From assembly GCF_904426505.1 (NCBI RefSeq), contig NZ_CAJGBN010000023.1:248001-312000 (forward strand): a stretch of 64,000 nucleotides of DNA. The letters are read 5' to 3'. The DNA comes from Rubrivivax sp. A210 (GTDB taxonomy: Bacteria > Pseudomonadota > Gammaproteobacteria > Burkholderiales > Burkholderiaceae_C). This document shows, piece after piece, positions 52,401-60,519 of the stretch; within the stretch, counting starts at the first letter, position 1, and each line of letters starts with the position of its first letter. The translations under genes were made by a program, and so were the position numbers. Below the pieces are notes generated by a model. That model saw only the letters and a list, made by a program, of their open reading frames with translations, was not told the origin of the DNA and ran no database searches.

Positions 52401-52954
52401 TGGGGTTCTCCGTCGACGCCCATGCGGGCGCTTCGTTTCTGGACCGTGTGCGTGAACACCAGTTCACGCGCGGCGATGCTGTCGAGCCGCCAGCCGCCTT
52501 CGAGGCTGTCGCCGGCGCGGGCCTGGATCACGGCCGGCCCCAGCGCCAGAAAGACGCTGGGCGGCTGGCCCTTCTCGCTGAGCGCACCGAGGTAGCGGTA
52601 GGGCGGGCCGGGGGGCGCCGGCGGCGGCGGCGCCACGGCGGGTGGCGGGGGCGGCGGCGCGGGCGGGGCCGCCACCGCCACCGCCCGAGCCACCGGCGCC
52701 GCGGCGTCTATCGACGCGAAGGGATCGCCCGCCGCACGAACGCCGAAAGCGCCGCGCTGCGGCAGTTCGGCCGTCGCCGGCTTCACCGCGGTGGGCAGCG
52801 CCGGCCTGGCCGGGGCTGCCGCCAGGGCTGGCCGCGGCGCACGCGCGGCAGCGCGCACCGGCGCTGCCACCTCGGCCGGCAGCAGCCGGTCGCGCGCCCA
52901 CCACAGCGCCAGGGCCAGCGTGACCAGGATGAAGAGACGGGTGCGGCTCTTCAT
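52397..52954 (-). CDS. GspC/PilP-like periplasmic connector
   Basis: A 185-residue bitopic protein. A short cytoplasmic N-terminus (MKSRTR), one transmembrane helix LFILVTLALALWWA, a long Ala/Pro linker including PPAPPPPPPAV, and a C-terminal small beta domain YRYLGALSEKGQPPSVFLALG ... VQKRSARMG resembling the HR domain of GspC or PilP. Such proteins link the inner-membrane platform to the secretin. Its location next to the secretin gene (4-base overlaps on both sides) supports this. Confidence 0.72.
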   Translation of the reverse strand: MKSRTRLFILVTLALALWWARDRLLPAEVAAPVRAAARAPRPALAAAPARPALPTAVKPATAELPQRGAFGVRAAGDPFASIDAAAPVARAVAVAAPPAPPPPPPAVAPPPPAPPGPPYRYLGALSEKGQPPSVFLALGPAVIQARAGDSLEGGWRLDSIAARELVFTHTVQKRSARMGVDGEPQ

Positions 52955-53520
52955 GGCGCCTCGCGCCGGAAGAACAGGCTGAAGCGCAGGTGACCGCTCA
53001 AGCCCTCGTCGGCGTCCTTCTCGATGGTGGTGCCGTCCAGCGCCGCATGCGGCATCGCATTGAGCACGCTGGCGACGAGGCGGCGCAGCGCCGGATAGCC
53101 GCCCTTGAACGGCACCGCGATGTGCAGCCGCACCAGGCCGGGTTCGACGTCTTCGGCGGTGTAGTCGGCGCTGTCGGCGCCGACCTGGGCGCGTTCCAGC
53201 AGGCCCACCAGGCGGGCGATGGAGGCCCCGCGCTGCGCCACCGAGGGCAGCGCGGCGCGCGCCTGCTCGCGGGCGTCCGCCGCGGCGCGAACGGCGCGCG
53301 CCTGCGCGGCCACAGTGTCGACCGCGGCACGCGGCGCCGCACCGCGCACCGGCGCCAGCGACGGCCGCACGGCCGCGGCCAGCAGCACGGCGCCCAGCAG
53401 CAGACCCAGCGCGACCAGCCCCGGCCAGCCCAGCCAGGCCGACCAGCCGGCCTGCAGCTGATTGAGACGGGCGCGCAGCGAGGTGATAACGGGCGCCGCG
53501 GCTTGCACGGTCGGGCTCAT
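52951..53520 (-). CDS. PilO/GspM-like inner-membrane protein
   Basis: A 189-residue protein with one transmembrane helix (GLVALGLLLGAVLLAAAV, ~35-52), a coiled-coil-prone Ala/Arg/Glu helix, and a ferredoxin-like C-terminal domain (VRLHIAVPFKGGYPALRRLVASVLNAMPHAAL). GYPALRRFL-type sequences are typical of PilO and GspM. It should pair with the PilN-like product of the adjacent gene to form the assembly platform around the GspF-like protein. Confidence 0.72.
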   Translation of the reverse strand: MSPTVQAAAPVITSLRARLNQLQAGWSAWLGWPGLVALGLLLGAVLLAAAVRPSLAPVRGAAPRAAVDTVAAQARAVRAAADAREQARAALPSVAQRGASIARLVGLLERAQVGADSADYTAEDVEPGLVRLHIAVPFKGGYPALRRLVASVLNAMPHAALDGTTIEKDADEGLSGHLRFSLFFRREAP

Positions 53521-54041
53521 GGTGTGATCTCCGCTGCCGCTGCCGCGCGCCAGGTTGCGCCAACGGCAAACTCCAGCGCCGCGCCGGCCTCGTCGCGGGG
53601 CCGCTCATGCCGGCGCAGCAGCACGCCGGCCAGGCGTGGATCACGCTCCAGCAGCACCAGGTAGCGGCCCAGCGCCTCGGCGCCGCGCGCCTGGCCCTTG
53701 ATCTCCAGCCGGCCGGTCTGGGCGTCGGCGTCGAGCCGGGTGAGCACGATGCCGGGCGGCGTCTGGCGCTCGAACAACTCGAACAAGCGCTCCCAGGGCG
53801 TGGCCAGCTGGCGCGCCAGGGTCTCGATCTGGCCCTGGCGCTGGGCCTGGGCCGGCGGCACGGCCGGTGTCGCGGCCGTCACGCGGCGGGGCGCCGCGCG
53901 CTGGCGCTGCAGCGCCTGCCCTTCGTCCAGCGCCCGCTGCGCCTGCCAGGCCAGCAGCACGGCCGCCAGCAGCGCCAGCAGCACGCCGGCCAGCGGCCAG
54001 CGCCGGGACTCGATGAAGGCTATCGGTGCCAGATGCATCAC
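53517..54041 (-). CDS. PilN-like inner-membrane protein
   Basis: A 174-residue bitopic protein: N-terminal IAFIESRRWP, a transmembrane helix LAGVLLALLAAVLLAWQA, an Arg/Gln-rich coiled coil, and a periplasmic beta-alpha domain with RLDADAQTGRLEIKGQARGAEALGRYLVLLERDP, a PilN/GspL-periplasmic signature. It overlaps the PilM-like gene upstream and the PilO-like gene downstream by four bases each. Together PilM-, PilN- and PilO-like genes replace a single gspL plus gspM. Confidence 0.72.
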   Translation of the reverse strand: MMHLAPIAFIESRRWPLAGVLLALLAAVLLAWQAQRALDEGQALQRQRAAPRRVTAATPAVPPAQAQRQGQIETLARQLATPWERLFELFERQTPPGIVLTRLDADAQTGRLEIKGQARGAEALGRYLVLLERDPRLAGVLLRRHERPRDEAGAALEFAVGATWRAAAAAEITP

Positions 54042-54793
54042 CAGGCCTCCTGCGACAGTTCGGCCAGGCCCCAGCCCTGGGCGCTGCAGGCGCCCGCCAG
54101 CGCTTCGGCCTGCAAGGCCTGCGCCGGCACCAGAAGCACCGGCACCGCGGCAGCCGCACCGCTCCAGCGGCGGTGGTAGGCGGCCACGCGCGCCACCACG
54201 GCCTGGGGCCGCGTCAGGTCACAGCGCTCCCAGGCCAGGTCGGCCACCTGGCCCTGGCGCAGGCCCACCAGGGTGAGGCCCTCGCTGCGCAGCAGGGCCA
54301 GCACGCCGTCGCTGGGGGCTGCCTCCCGCGGCAGGCGGGCCAGGTCGGCGGGCAGCGCGGCCTGCAGGCTGTGCAGCGCGACATCGCGTGCCGCCAGTGC
54401 CGCGCGCAGGCGCTCGACCGTGGCCGCCCCCACCGCGGCCGCCAGGCGCAGGCGGCCACCGGCCAGCAGCGTGCTGGCCACCACCAGATCGGCGTCGCCG
54501 GTGGCCGCGGCCAGGCTGGAACGCGCCGCCGCCAGACCGGCGCGCTGCGAGCCAGCGGCCGGCAGCACGGCGTAGTACAGCAGTTCGTCCTCGAGCAGCA
54601 CGACGGCGCGACGCGGCAGATCCAGGCCCTGGGCCGAGATCTCCACCAGCACAGCCTCCACCGCCTCGGCGCCAGCGGCGGCGCTGGCGGCGCGCGCCAG
54701 GCAGCGCGGGCGCAGGCCAGCGCTCCACAGCGCGGCCTGGCAGCGGCCGGGGCCCAGGCGCAGGCGCAACTCACTCTTCCACAGCGGTGACAC
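54038..54793 (-). CDS. PilM / cytoplasmic GspL-like protein
   Basis: A ~251-residue soluble protein of the actin-like PilM/GspL cytoplasmic type, judged by context and weak similarity (LWKSELRLRLGPGRC at the start, VALHSLQAALPADLA in the middle). The GTG at 54793 lies inside the end of gspE (23-base overlap); a TTG at 54769 is the alternative. The sequence is diverged and Ala/Leu-rich, so classical nucleotide-binding motifs of actin-like proteins are not obvious. It would dock GspE to the platform. Confidence 0.6.
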   Translation of the reverse strand: MSPLWKSELRLRLGPGRCQAALWSAGLRPRCLARAASAAAGAEAVEAVLVEISAQGLDLPRRAVVLLEDELLYYAVLPAAGSQRAGLAAARSSLAAATGDADLVVASTLLAGGRLRLAAAVGAATVERLRAALAARDVALHSLQAALPADLARLPREAAPSDGVLALLRSEGLTLVGLRQGQVADLAWERCDLTRPQAVVARVAAYHRRWSGAAAAVPVLLVPAQALQAEALAGACSAQGWGLAELSQEAW

Positions 54794-56477
54794 GGTCGGC
54801 TTCCTCGAGGGTGGTGGTACCGGCGGCCACCAGGGCCAGCGCGGCGTCGCGCAGGGTGCGCAGGCCGCGTGCGCGGGCGGCGTCGCGCAAGCGGGCGGGG
54901 CTGGCGCGTTCGGCAATCAGGCTGCGCAGCTCGACATCCATCGCCAGCGTCTGGGCGATGGCGCGGCGGCCCTTGTAGCCGGTGCCGCGACAGTGTTCGC
55001 AGCCGACGCCGCGCACGAAGCGCCAGCCGGCGGCTTCGGGCGGCAGCTGGGACGCGGCACGGCGCTCGGCATCGGGCTGCTCGGGCGTGGCGCAGTGGGT
55101 GCAGACCAGGCGCATCAGCCGCTGGGCCAGCACGCCGTTGAGCGCCGAGACCAGGTTGTAGGGGTCGATCTGCATCGTCGACAGGCGCCCGATGACGTCG
55201 AACACGTTGTTGGCATGCACGGTGGCGAAGACCTGGTGGCCGGTGAGCGCGGCCTGGATGGCGATCTGCGCCGTCTCGGCGTCGCGCATCTCGCCGACCA
55301 TGATCTTGTCGGGGTCGTGGCGCAGGATCGAGCGCAGGCCGCGTGCAAACGTCAGGCCCTTGGCCTCGTTGACCGGGATCTGCAGGATGTCGGGCACCTG
55401 GTACTCGACCGGATCCTCGATGGTGATGATCTTGTCCAGCCCGGTGTTCACTTCCGACAGCACGCCGTACAGCGTGGTCGTCTTGCCGCTGCCGGTGGGC
55501 CCGGTCACCAGGAACAGGCCGTAGGGCAGGTGCGCCATGCGGCGGATGAAGGCGGCCTCGCTGGCGCTGAAGCTCAGGTGCTGGATGCTCAGGCGCTCGT
55601 CGGCGGCGATCTGGTAGCGGTCCAGGATGCGCAGCACCGCGTCCTCGCCGTAGAGGCTGGGCATCAGCGAGACGCGCACGTCGATGGCGCGCGAGCCCAG
55701 GCGCAGCTTGAGGCGCCCGTCCTGCGGCACGCGGCGCTCCGAGATGTCGAGGTCGGCCAGCACCTTGACGCGCGAGACCACGCGGTCGGCGAACTCACGC
55801 CCGTCGGTGCGCGTGATGGTCTGCAGCACGCCGTCAAGCCGGTACTTGACGGCCAGGCCGCGCGCCGCGCATTCGAGGTGGATGTCGCTGGCCCTGGCCT
55901 TGAGCGCGTCGTAGAGCGTGCTGTTGACGAAGCGCACCACCGGGTTCTCGCTGGCGCTGATGTCGGCCAGCGAGAGCTCGATGACGCCGACCTCGTCGTC
56001 GTCGGCGATCAGCCCCGGCAGCTCGGCCACCTGCACGTCGAGCGCGCGCAACTCGCGCTCCAGCCGCGTGAAGAAGGCCGCCATCGCCGCCGGCACCGCC
56101 ACCGACCACTCGGTGGGCGGGTGGCCGGCGGCGCGGATGCGCGCCTCCAGCCAAAGACGCGTGCCGGTGTCGAAGGGATCGGCCAGCACCAGTTGCAGCG
56201 CGCCCTCGCGCGGGCGCAGCGCGGCGCAGAGCCGCCGCTGGCCCTCGGCAAAGGGGATCAGCGAGACATCCACCTCGTCGGTGTGCCACTGCGTCGGGTC
56301 GGCCACGGCCATGCCGCTGGCATCGGCCAGCCAGCCGGCCAGGCGCGGGTCGCTGGCGGCATCGGTGCAGTCGGCGTGGGCGGCGGCGAACAGCGCCAGC
56401 ACACGTTCGGCCACGGCCTGCGCATGGGCCGGGGCGGCGGCGTCGGACGTGGCGGGAAGGGGGGCCAGGGCTTGCAT
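54771..56477 (-). CDS. gspE: Type II secretion ATPase GspE
   Basis: Hexameric secretion ATPase (568 residues) powering pseudopilus assembly. The N-terminal N1E-like domain is at ~1-170. The core has Walker A GPTGSGKTTTLYG, the Asp box ITIEDPVEYQV, Walker B KIMVGEMRDAET and the His box GHQVFATVHANN. The zinc-binding tetracysteine of GspE/PilB is present (CTHC ... CEHC ~470-515). The start at 56477 overlaps the gspF stop by one base (TGATG). Confidence 0.95.
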   Translation of the reverse strand: MQALAPLPATSDAAAPAHAQAVAERVLALFAAAHADCTDAASDPRLAGWLADASGMAVADPTQWHTDEVDVSLIPFAEGQRRLCAALRPREGALQLVLADPFDTGTRLWLEARIRAAGHPPTEWSVAVPAAMAAFFTRLERELRALDVQVAELPGLIADDDEVGVIELSLADISASENPVVRFVNSTLYDALKARASDIHLECAARGLAVKYRLDGVLQTITRTDGREFADRVVSRVKVLADLDISERRVPQDGRLKLRLGSRAIDVRVSLMPSLYGEDAVLRILDRYQIAADERLSIQHLSFSASEAAFIRRMAHLPYGLFLVTGPTGSGKTTTLYGVLSEVNTGLDKIITIEDPVEYQVPDILQIPVNEAKGLTFARGLRSILRHDPDKIMVGEMRDAETAQIAIQAALTGHQVFATVHANNVFDVIGRLSTMQIDPYNLVSALNGVLAQRLMRLVCTHCATPEQPDAERRAASQLPPEAAGWRFVRGVGCEHCRGTGYKGRRAIAQTLAMDVELRSLIAERASPARLRDAARARGLRTLRDAALALVAAGTTTLEEADRVTAVEE

Positions 56478-57556
56478 CACAGGCTCGCGGCCAGTTGGAA
56501 GATGGGCAGGTACATCAGCACCACGATGCCGCCGACGACCAGGCCAATGCCCAGCATCAGCACCGGCTCGATGAGGCGGCCGACGCGGTCCAGCGTGCGC
56601 TCCAGGCCCTGGTCGTGTACGTCGGCCAGGCGTTCCAGCGCGGCTTCCAGCGCGCCGGTCTGCTCGGCCACGCGCAGCACGCGCAGGCCCAGGGTGTCGA
56701 TCACGCCCTGCTGGTGCAGCGACAGCGACAGCGGCGCGCCGGCCGCGGCCGCGGCCAACGCCTTGTCCAGCGCCTGGCGGTCGGCGCCGGCCAGCAGTTC
56801 GCGGCACATCGCCAGCGCCTTCAGCGCGGGCACGCCGGCGCGCACCAGCATGGCGCCGCTGCGCGAAAACTGGCTGTGGCCGAAGGCGCGCACCAGGTCG
56901 CGCACGCCGGGAATGCGCGCCGCCACGGCCGTGAGCATGGCCTCGAGCCGGCGTTCACGCGCCGCCTGCACGACACCGAAGCCGCCCCACAGCGCCAGCG
57001 CGGCCAGGCCCAGCCACAGCGGCGCTGGCACGTCATTGAGCGTGCGCCCCACCACGATCAGCACGCGCGACAGCGCCGGCATCTCGCGCCCGCTGCCTTC
57101 GAGCACCAGCGCAAAGCGCGGCACCACCACCACCAGCAGGAAGACCACCACCGCCGAGGCCACCACCAGCAGCAGCCCCGGATAGACCAGGGCCGACACC
57201 AGGCGCGAGCGCAGCGAGCGCATGCGCGCCGCGTTGGCAGCGTAACGGCGCAGGCTGTCGGCCATGTCGCCGGTGAGTTCGCTCGACTTGACGCAGGCCA
57301 CCAGCGCCGGCCGGAAGGCGCCGCTGGACAGCATGGCCTGCGACAGCGTCTCGCCCTGGCGCAGCCGCGTCGCCATCGCGTCCAGCGTGTGCGCCACGGC
57401 GCCGTGGGCGCGCTCGCGCAGCGTCTTGAGCGTGTCCATCAGCGTCAGGCCCGAGTTGAGCATCAGGCCCAGGTCGACCGCGAACTGCTCGTCGTCGAGC
57501 GCCGCGCCGGGCCGCGCCGCCGCGGGGCGCACACGCGCCTCACCAGGACGTGACAT
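56477..57556 (-). CDS. gspF: Type II secretion inner-membrane platform protein GspF
   Basis: Polytopic platform protein (359 residues) with two GspF domains. The first contains DLGLMLNSGLTLMDTLKTL and FRPALVACVKSSELTGDM. The second contains QFSRSGAMLVRAGVPALKALAMC and LRVLRVAEQTGALEAAL. Three transmembrane helices are visible: LLLVVASAVVVFLLVVVV, LWLGLAALALWGGFGVV and LMLGIGLVVGGIVVLMYLPIF. The ATG at 57556 overlaps the end of gspG by 17 bases. A start at 57589 would overlap more. Confidence 0.93.
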   Translation of the reverse strand: MSRPGEARVRPAAARPGAALDDEQFAVDLGLMLNSGLTLMDTLKTLRERAHGAVAHTLDAMATRLRQGETLSQAMLSSGAFRPALVACVKSSELTGDMADSLRRYAANAARMRSLRSRLVSALVYPGLLLVVASAVVVFLLVVVVPRFALVLEGSGREMPALSRVLIVVGRTLNDVPAPLWLGLAALALWGGFGVVQAARERRLEAMLTAVAARIPGVRDLVRAFGHSQFSRSGAMLVRAGVPALKALAMCRELLAGADRQALDKALAAAAAGAPLSLSLHQQGVIDTLGLRVLRVAEQTGALEAALERLADVHDQGLERTLDRVGRLIEPVLMLGIGLVVGGIVVLMYLPIFQLAASL

Positions 57557-57974
57557 CGGCGGCCTCGTCGTCACCGCCAGGCTGGGCATCGGCGCCCAGG
57601 CTGACGAGGTCGTAGTCGCCGTGCTGGCCCGGTGCGAGGTACTGGTAGGCCGTACCCCACGGATCGAGGGGAAGCTCCCGCTTCAGGTAGGGGCCGCGCC
57701 ACTTGGGCGCATCGGCCGGGGCCAGGCTCAGCGCGGCCAGGCCCTGCTCGGTGCTGGGGTAGCGGCCGGCATCGAGCTTGTACTGGTCGAGCGCCTGGCC
57801 CAGGGCCTCGATCTGGGCCCGCGCCACCTTGGCGTTGCTGTGGCCGATCTGCTTGAAATACTGCGGGCCGACGATGCTGGCCAGCAGGCCGATGATGACC
57901 ATCACGACCAGCAGTTCCAGCAGCGTGAAGCCGCGCGGGCGCGGCGTGAAAGTGGTTCTCGAACGGGTGGGCAT
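57540..57974 (-). CDS. gspG: Major pseudopilin GspG
   Basis: A 144-residue major pseudopilin with all family marks: leader TPRPRG, then FTLLELLVVMVIIGLLASIVGP with Glu5; the helix IEALGQALDQYKLDAGRYPSTEQGL; the calcium-loop region LPLDPWGTAYQYLAPG; and the terminal GADAQPGGDDEAADVTSW. It is the first gene of the secretion operon. A CTTAAGG element lies 86 bases upstream of the ATG. Confidence 0.95.
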   Translation of the reverse strand: MPTRSRTTFTPRPRGFTLLELLVVMVIIGLLASIVGPQYFKQIGHSNAKVARAQIEALGQALDQYKLDAGRYPSTEQGLAALSLAPADAPKWRGPYLKRELPLDPWGTAYQYLAPGQHGDYDLVSLGADAQPGGDDEAADVTSW

Positions 57975-58058
57975 GGTCGGGCTCTGGGCGGGCTGGAAGG
58001 GGCCGAAACAGGGGGCTGGTCGGTGTGGGGAAGTGTCCCCGCCGCCCCATTTATCCAG

Positions 58059-58065
58059 CCTTAAG
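58059..58065 (-). promoter_or_regulatory. CTTAAGG element before gspG
   Basis: Minus-strand GCCGCTTAAGGCTGG, 86-92 bases upstream of the gspG ATG, followed by ATAAAT. It matches the elements upstream of mofA and of the PEP-CTERM gene at 36548 in sequence and orientation. Confidence 0.45.
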
Positions 58066-58076
58066 CGGCCGGGGAT

Positions 58077-58115
58077 CGACCCCCAGGGAACGGGGGGAAT
58101 GCCCACCCGGCGTCA
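58077..58115 (+). promoter_or_regulatory. G-box element upstream of the two-component operon
   Basis: CGACCCCC, spacer, GGGGGGAATGCCCA and CGGCGTCAG. The 25 bases from the G-run differ from those at 13435-13463 at only four positions. It lies about 155-190 bases before the response regulator start at 58270, in the same orientation. Confidence 0.45.
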
Positions 58116-58269
58116 GGGGGTTGCGCCCAGGGTGCGTGAATTCCTGCGCGCGCCGCCGCTGCCGCCCGCAAGCCGACAGGCAGACAAGTGGTGCCCAATC
58201 CCCCCATGGCCGGCACATCGCGGCGCGCTGAGGCGCGCGCCGTCGCCGGCGCCGTTCAAGGAGTTCCCG

Positions 58270-58983
58270 ATGCGCATCCTGTTGATCGAAGACGACGAGC
58301 CGCTCGGGCGGGTGGTTACGGAGTCCCTGGGCAAGGTCAGCTTCACCGTCGACTGGGCCCGCAACGGCCGGGACGCCACCACCGCCGCGCGTGGCCACGA
58401 CTACGACATGGTGCTGCTGGATCTCACGCTGCCCGACATCACGGGCGAGGTCTGGCTCAAGCAGTTCCGCGCCGGCCGGCGCACCGCACCGGTGATCGTG
58501 CTGACCGCACGCGGCCTGATCGAGGACCGCGTGACCATGCTCGACCTCGGCGCCGACGACTACATGGTCAAGCCCTTCGACCTGGTGGAACTGCAGGCGC
58601 GCATCCGCGCGCTCAAGCGCCGCACCTCGGCCGGCGTGGACCTGAGCGATGTGCAGCACATCGGGCCGCTGGAGGTGGGCATGGCCTCGCGCACGGTGCG
58701 CTGGAACGGCAAGCTGGTGGTGCTGACGGCCAAGGAGTACGACGTGCTCGAGACGCTGGTGCTGCACCGGCCCAAGATCGTCAGCCGGGCCCAGCTCGAG
58801 GAGGCCTTGTACGGCTGGAACGACGAGATCGAGAGCAATTCGATCGAGGTCTACGTCCACTTCCTGCGCCGCAAACTGTCGCCGCGGCTCATCACCACCG
58901 TGCGCGGCAAGGGCTACCAGCTCGGCACGGCCGAGGCGCTGGCGGCGGAGGCCGGCGCACCGGCGCGGGGGAGCGCGGCTTGA
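58270..58983 (+). CDS. OmpR-family response regulator (QseB/PmrA-like)
   Basis: A 237-residue transcription factor. The receiver (~1-115) has the acidic pair LLIEDDEPL, phospho-Asp in MVLLDLTLPD and Lys in YMVKPFDLVEL. The winged-helix output (~130-225) has LTAKEYDVLETLVL and IEVYVHFLRRKL ... TTVRGKGYQL. AAGGAG is seven bases before the ATG. The stop overlaps the kinase start (TGATG), so both proteins are made together. It is divergent from the secretion operon, which it may control; its target is otherwise unknown. Confidence 0.93.
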   Translation: MRILLIEDDEPLGRVVTESLGKVSFTVDWARNGRDATTAARGHDYDMVLLDLTLPDITGEVWLKQFRAGRRTAPVIVLTARGLIEDRVTMLDLGADDYMVKPFDLVELQARIRALKRRTSAGVDLSDVQHIGPLEVGMASRTVRWNGKLVVLTAKEYDVLETLVLHRPKIVSRAQLEEALYGWNDEIESNSIEVYVHFLRRKLSPRLITTVRGKGYQLGTAEALAAEAGAPARGSAA

Positions 58984-60410
58984 TGCGCTGGCCCGCCCGC
59001 TGGCGGCCACAGTGGACGATGCAGAACCAGCTGCTGCTGGTGGCGCTGCTGATCACGCTGCTGGCCTGGGTGGCCGGCATCGTGCTGACGCTGGCGGCCA
59101 CCAAGACGGCGATGGAGCGCCTGCACGACCGCGAGCTGGTCGAGGTGGCGACGCTGCTGCACGGCCTGGCCGGCCCCGAGCTGCTGGAGCACGGCGAGGG
59201 CAGCGCGCTGTCCGATCGCATCAAGGCCGTGCGTGCCGACACCCAGGCCACGTTGCGCACCGACTACCGCTACCAGGTGTGGACCATCGATGGCCGCCTG
59301 CTGCTGGCCAATTTCGGCCTCGCCTCGGCAGCGCCGATGGCACGCTTCGGCAGCACGGCGCTGAGCTGGATCGAGATGGACGGCGAGCGCTGGCGCGTCT
59401 ACGCCCACCGTTCGGTCCGGCTCAACCAGGAGGTGCATGTCGCCGAGCGGGCCTCGATGCGCGAGATCGCCTTCAATGTCTTCGACCCCTCCTTCCTGCT
59501 GCTGGTGGCGCTGTCGCTGGCCGCCGCCATCGGGCCCGCGCTGGGGCTGTCACGCTTGCTCATGCTGCCGCTGCAGGAGCTGGTGCGCGGCCTCGCCCAG
59601 CGCTCGCCGACCCGGCTCGAACCCTTGCAGGTGCAGCACGCTCCGGTGGACATCCAGCCCGTGGTGAGTTCGATGAACCGGCTCTTCCAGCGCGTGGGCG
59701 AGGCGCTGCAGCGCGAGGCCGCCTTCACGGCCCTGGCGGCGCACGAATTGCGTACGCCGCTGGCCACGCTGCGCCTGCTGGCCAAGTCGGCGCAGGCAGC
59801 CGGCAGCGAGGCCGAGCGCCAGCAGACCCTGGACGAACTGGTGCGCAGCGCCGACCGCTGCGCCCATCTGCAGGAGCAGCTGCTGACGCTGTCGCGCCTG
59901 GACACCCAGGGCGTGGTCGACGGCGGCGAGGAGGTCGACCTCACCGAGGTCATCGTCGACGTCCTTTCCGGCCTGCTGCCGCAGGCGCGCGAGCACCGCA
60001 TCAAGCTGGCGAGCCGCCTCGACGGCTCGGCCATCACCGGCCACCGCTTCGGCGTGTTGACCCTGGTGCGCAACCTCGTTGCCAACGCGGTGCGCTACAC
60101 GCCCGAAGGCGGGCGCGTCGAGGTCCACACGGCCAGCCGCAACGGCAGCGCCTTCGTCACGGTGGACGACTCCGGCCCCGGCATACCCGCGGCCGAGCGC
60201 GAACGCGTGTTCGAGCGCTTCGTGCGCCTGCAGCGCGAGCAGGCCCCCGGGGTCGGCCTCGGCCTGTCCATCGTGCGCACCGTGGCCGCCATGCACGGCT
60301 CCGTCGTCACGCTGGGTGATTCACCGCTGGGTGGCCTGCGCGTGACGGTCGAATTCCGCGGCCGGGCGCTGGCGCGCGAGCTGCTGGAGGACTTCGAGAA
60401 CCTGGCCTAG
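58983..60410 (+). CDS. Sensor histidine kinase (QseC-like)
   Basis: A 475-residue membrane kinase. Transmembrane helix 1 at ~17-38 (LLLVALLITLLAWVAGIVL), a ~125-residue periplasmic sensor, and helix 2 around LLLVALSLAAAIGPALGL, followed by a HAMP-like linker. H-box: FTALAAHELRTPLATLRLL. N-box: NLVANAVRYTPEGG. G1: VDDSGPGIPAAER. G2: GVGLGLSIV. It is the partner of the preceding response regulator by overlap. The signal is not predictable from the sensor sequence; QseC-like kinases in this group respond to metals, autoinducers or unknown cues. Confidence 0.93.
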   Translation: MRWPARWRPQWTMQNQLLLVALLITLLAWVAGIVLTLAATKTAMERLHDRELVEVATLLHGLAGPELLEHGEGSALSDRIKAVRADTQATLRTDYRYQVWTIDGRLLLANFGLASAAPMARFGSTALSWIEMDGERWRVYAHRSVRLNQEVHVAERASMREIAFNVFDPSFLLLVALSLAAAIGPALGLSRLLMLPLQELVRGLAQRSPTRLEPLQVQHAPVDIQPVVSSMNRLFQRVGEALQREAAFTALAAHELRTPLATLRLLAKSAQAAGSEAERQQTLDELVRSADRCAHLQEQLLTLSRLDTQGVVDGGEEVDLTEVIVDVLSGLLPQAREHRIKLASRLDGSAITGHRFGVLTLVRNLVANAVRYTPEGGRVEVHTASRNGSAFVTVDDSGPGIPAAERERVFERFVRLQREQAPGVGLGLSIVRTVAAMHGSVVTLGDSPLGGLRVTVEFRGRALARELLEDFENLA

Positions 60411-60519
60411 GCGAAAGAACCGACTCGGTCGCAAAAACGCCATTATTTGTAGATTTTTAAAGCTAAGTAATTATTTTCGACAGTATCGTAGGCGCATCCC
60501 TCATCCGCTGAGCGCCGCC

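Larger units (their letters stand above)
57975..58269. other. Divergent promoter region, gspG operon and two-component genes
   Basis: This 295-base gap holds the control sequences of both divergent operons. It contains CTTAAGG followed by GGATAAAT on the minus strand (towards gspG), a G-box element (58077-58115, towards the regulator gene), and a hairpin CGGCGCGC/GCGCGCCG at about 58218-58240, just before the AAGGAG ribosome-binding site of the regulator gene. No open reading frame is convincing. Confidence 0.45.

Noticed and set aside
54794-54916. Longer start (ATG 54916) for the PilM-like gene
   Set aside because: It would overlap gspE by ~145 bases and add a Pro/Cys-rich segment that looks like antisense or shifted-frame translation.
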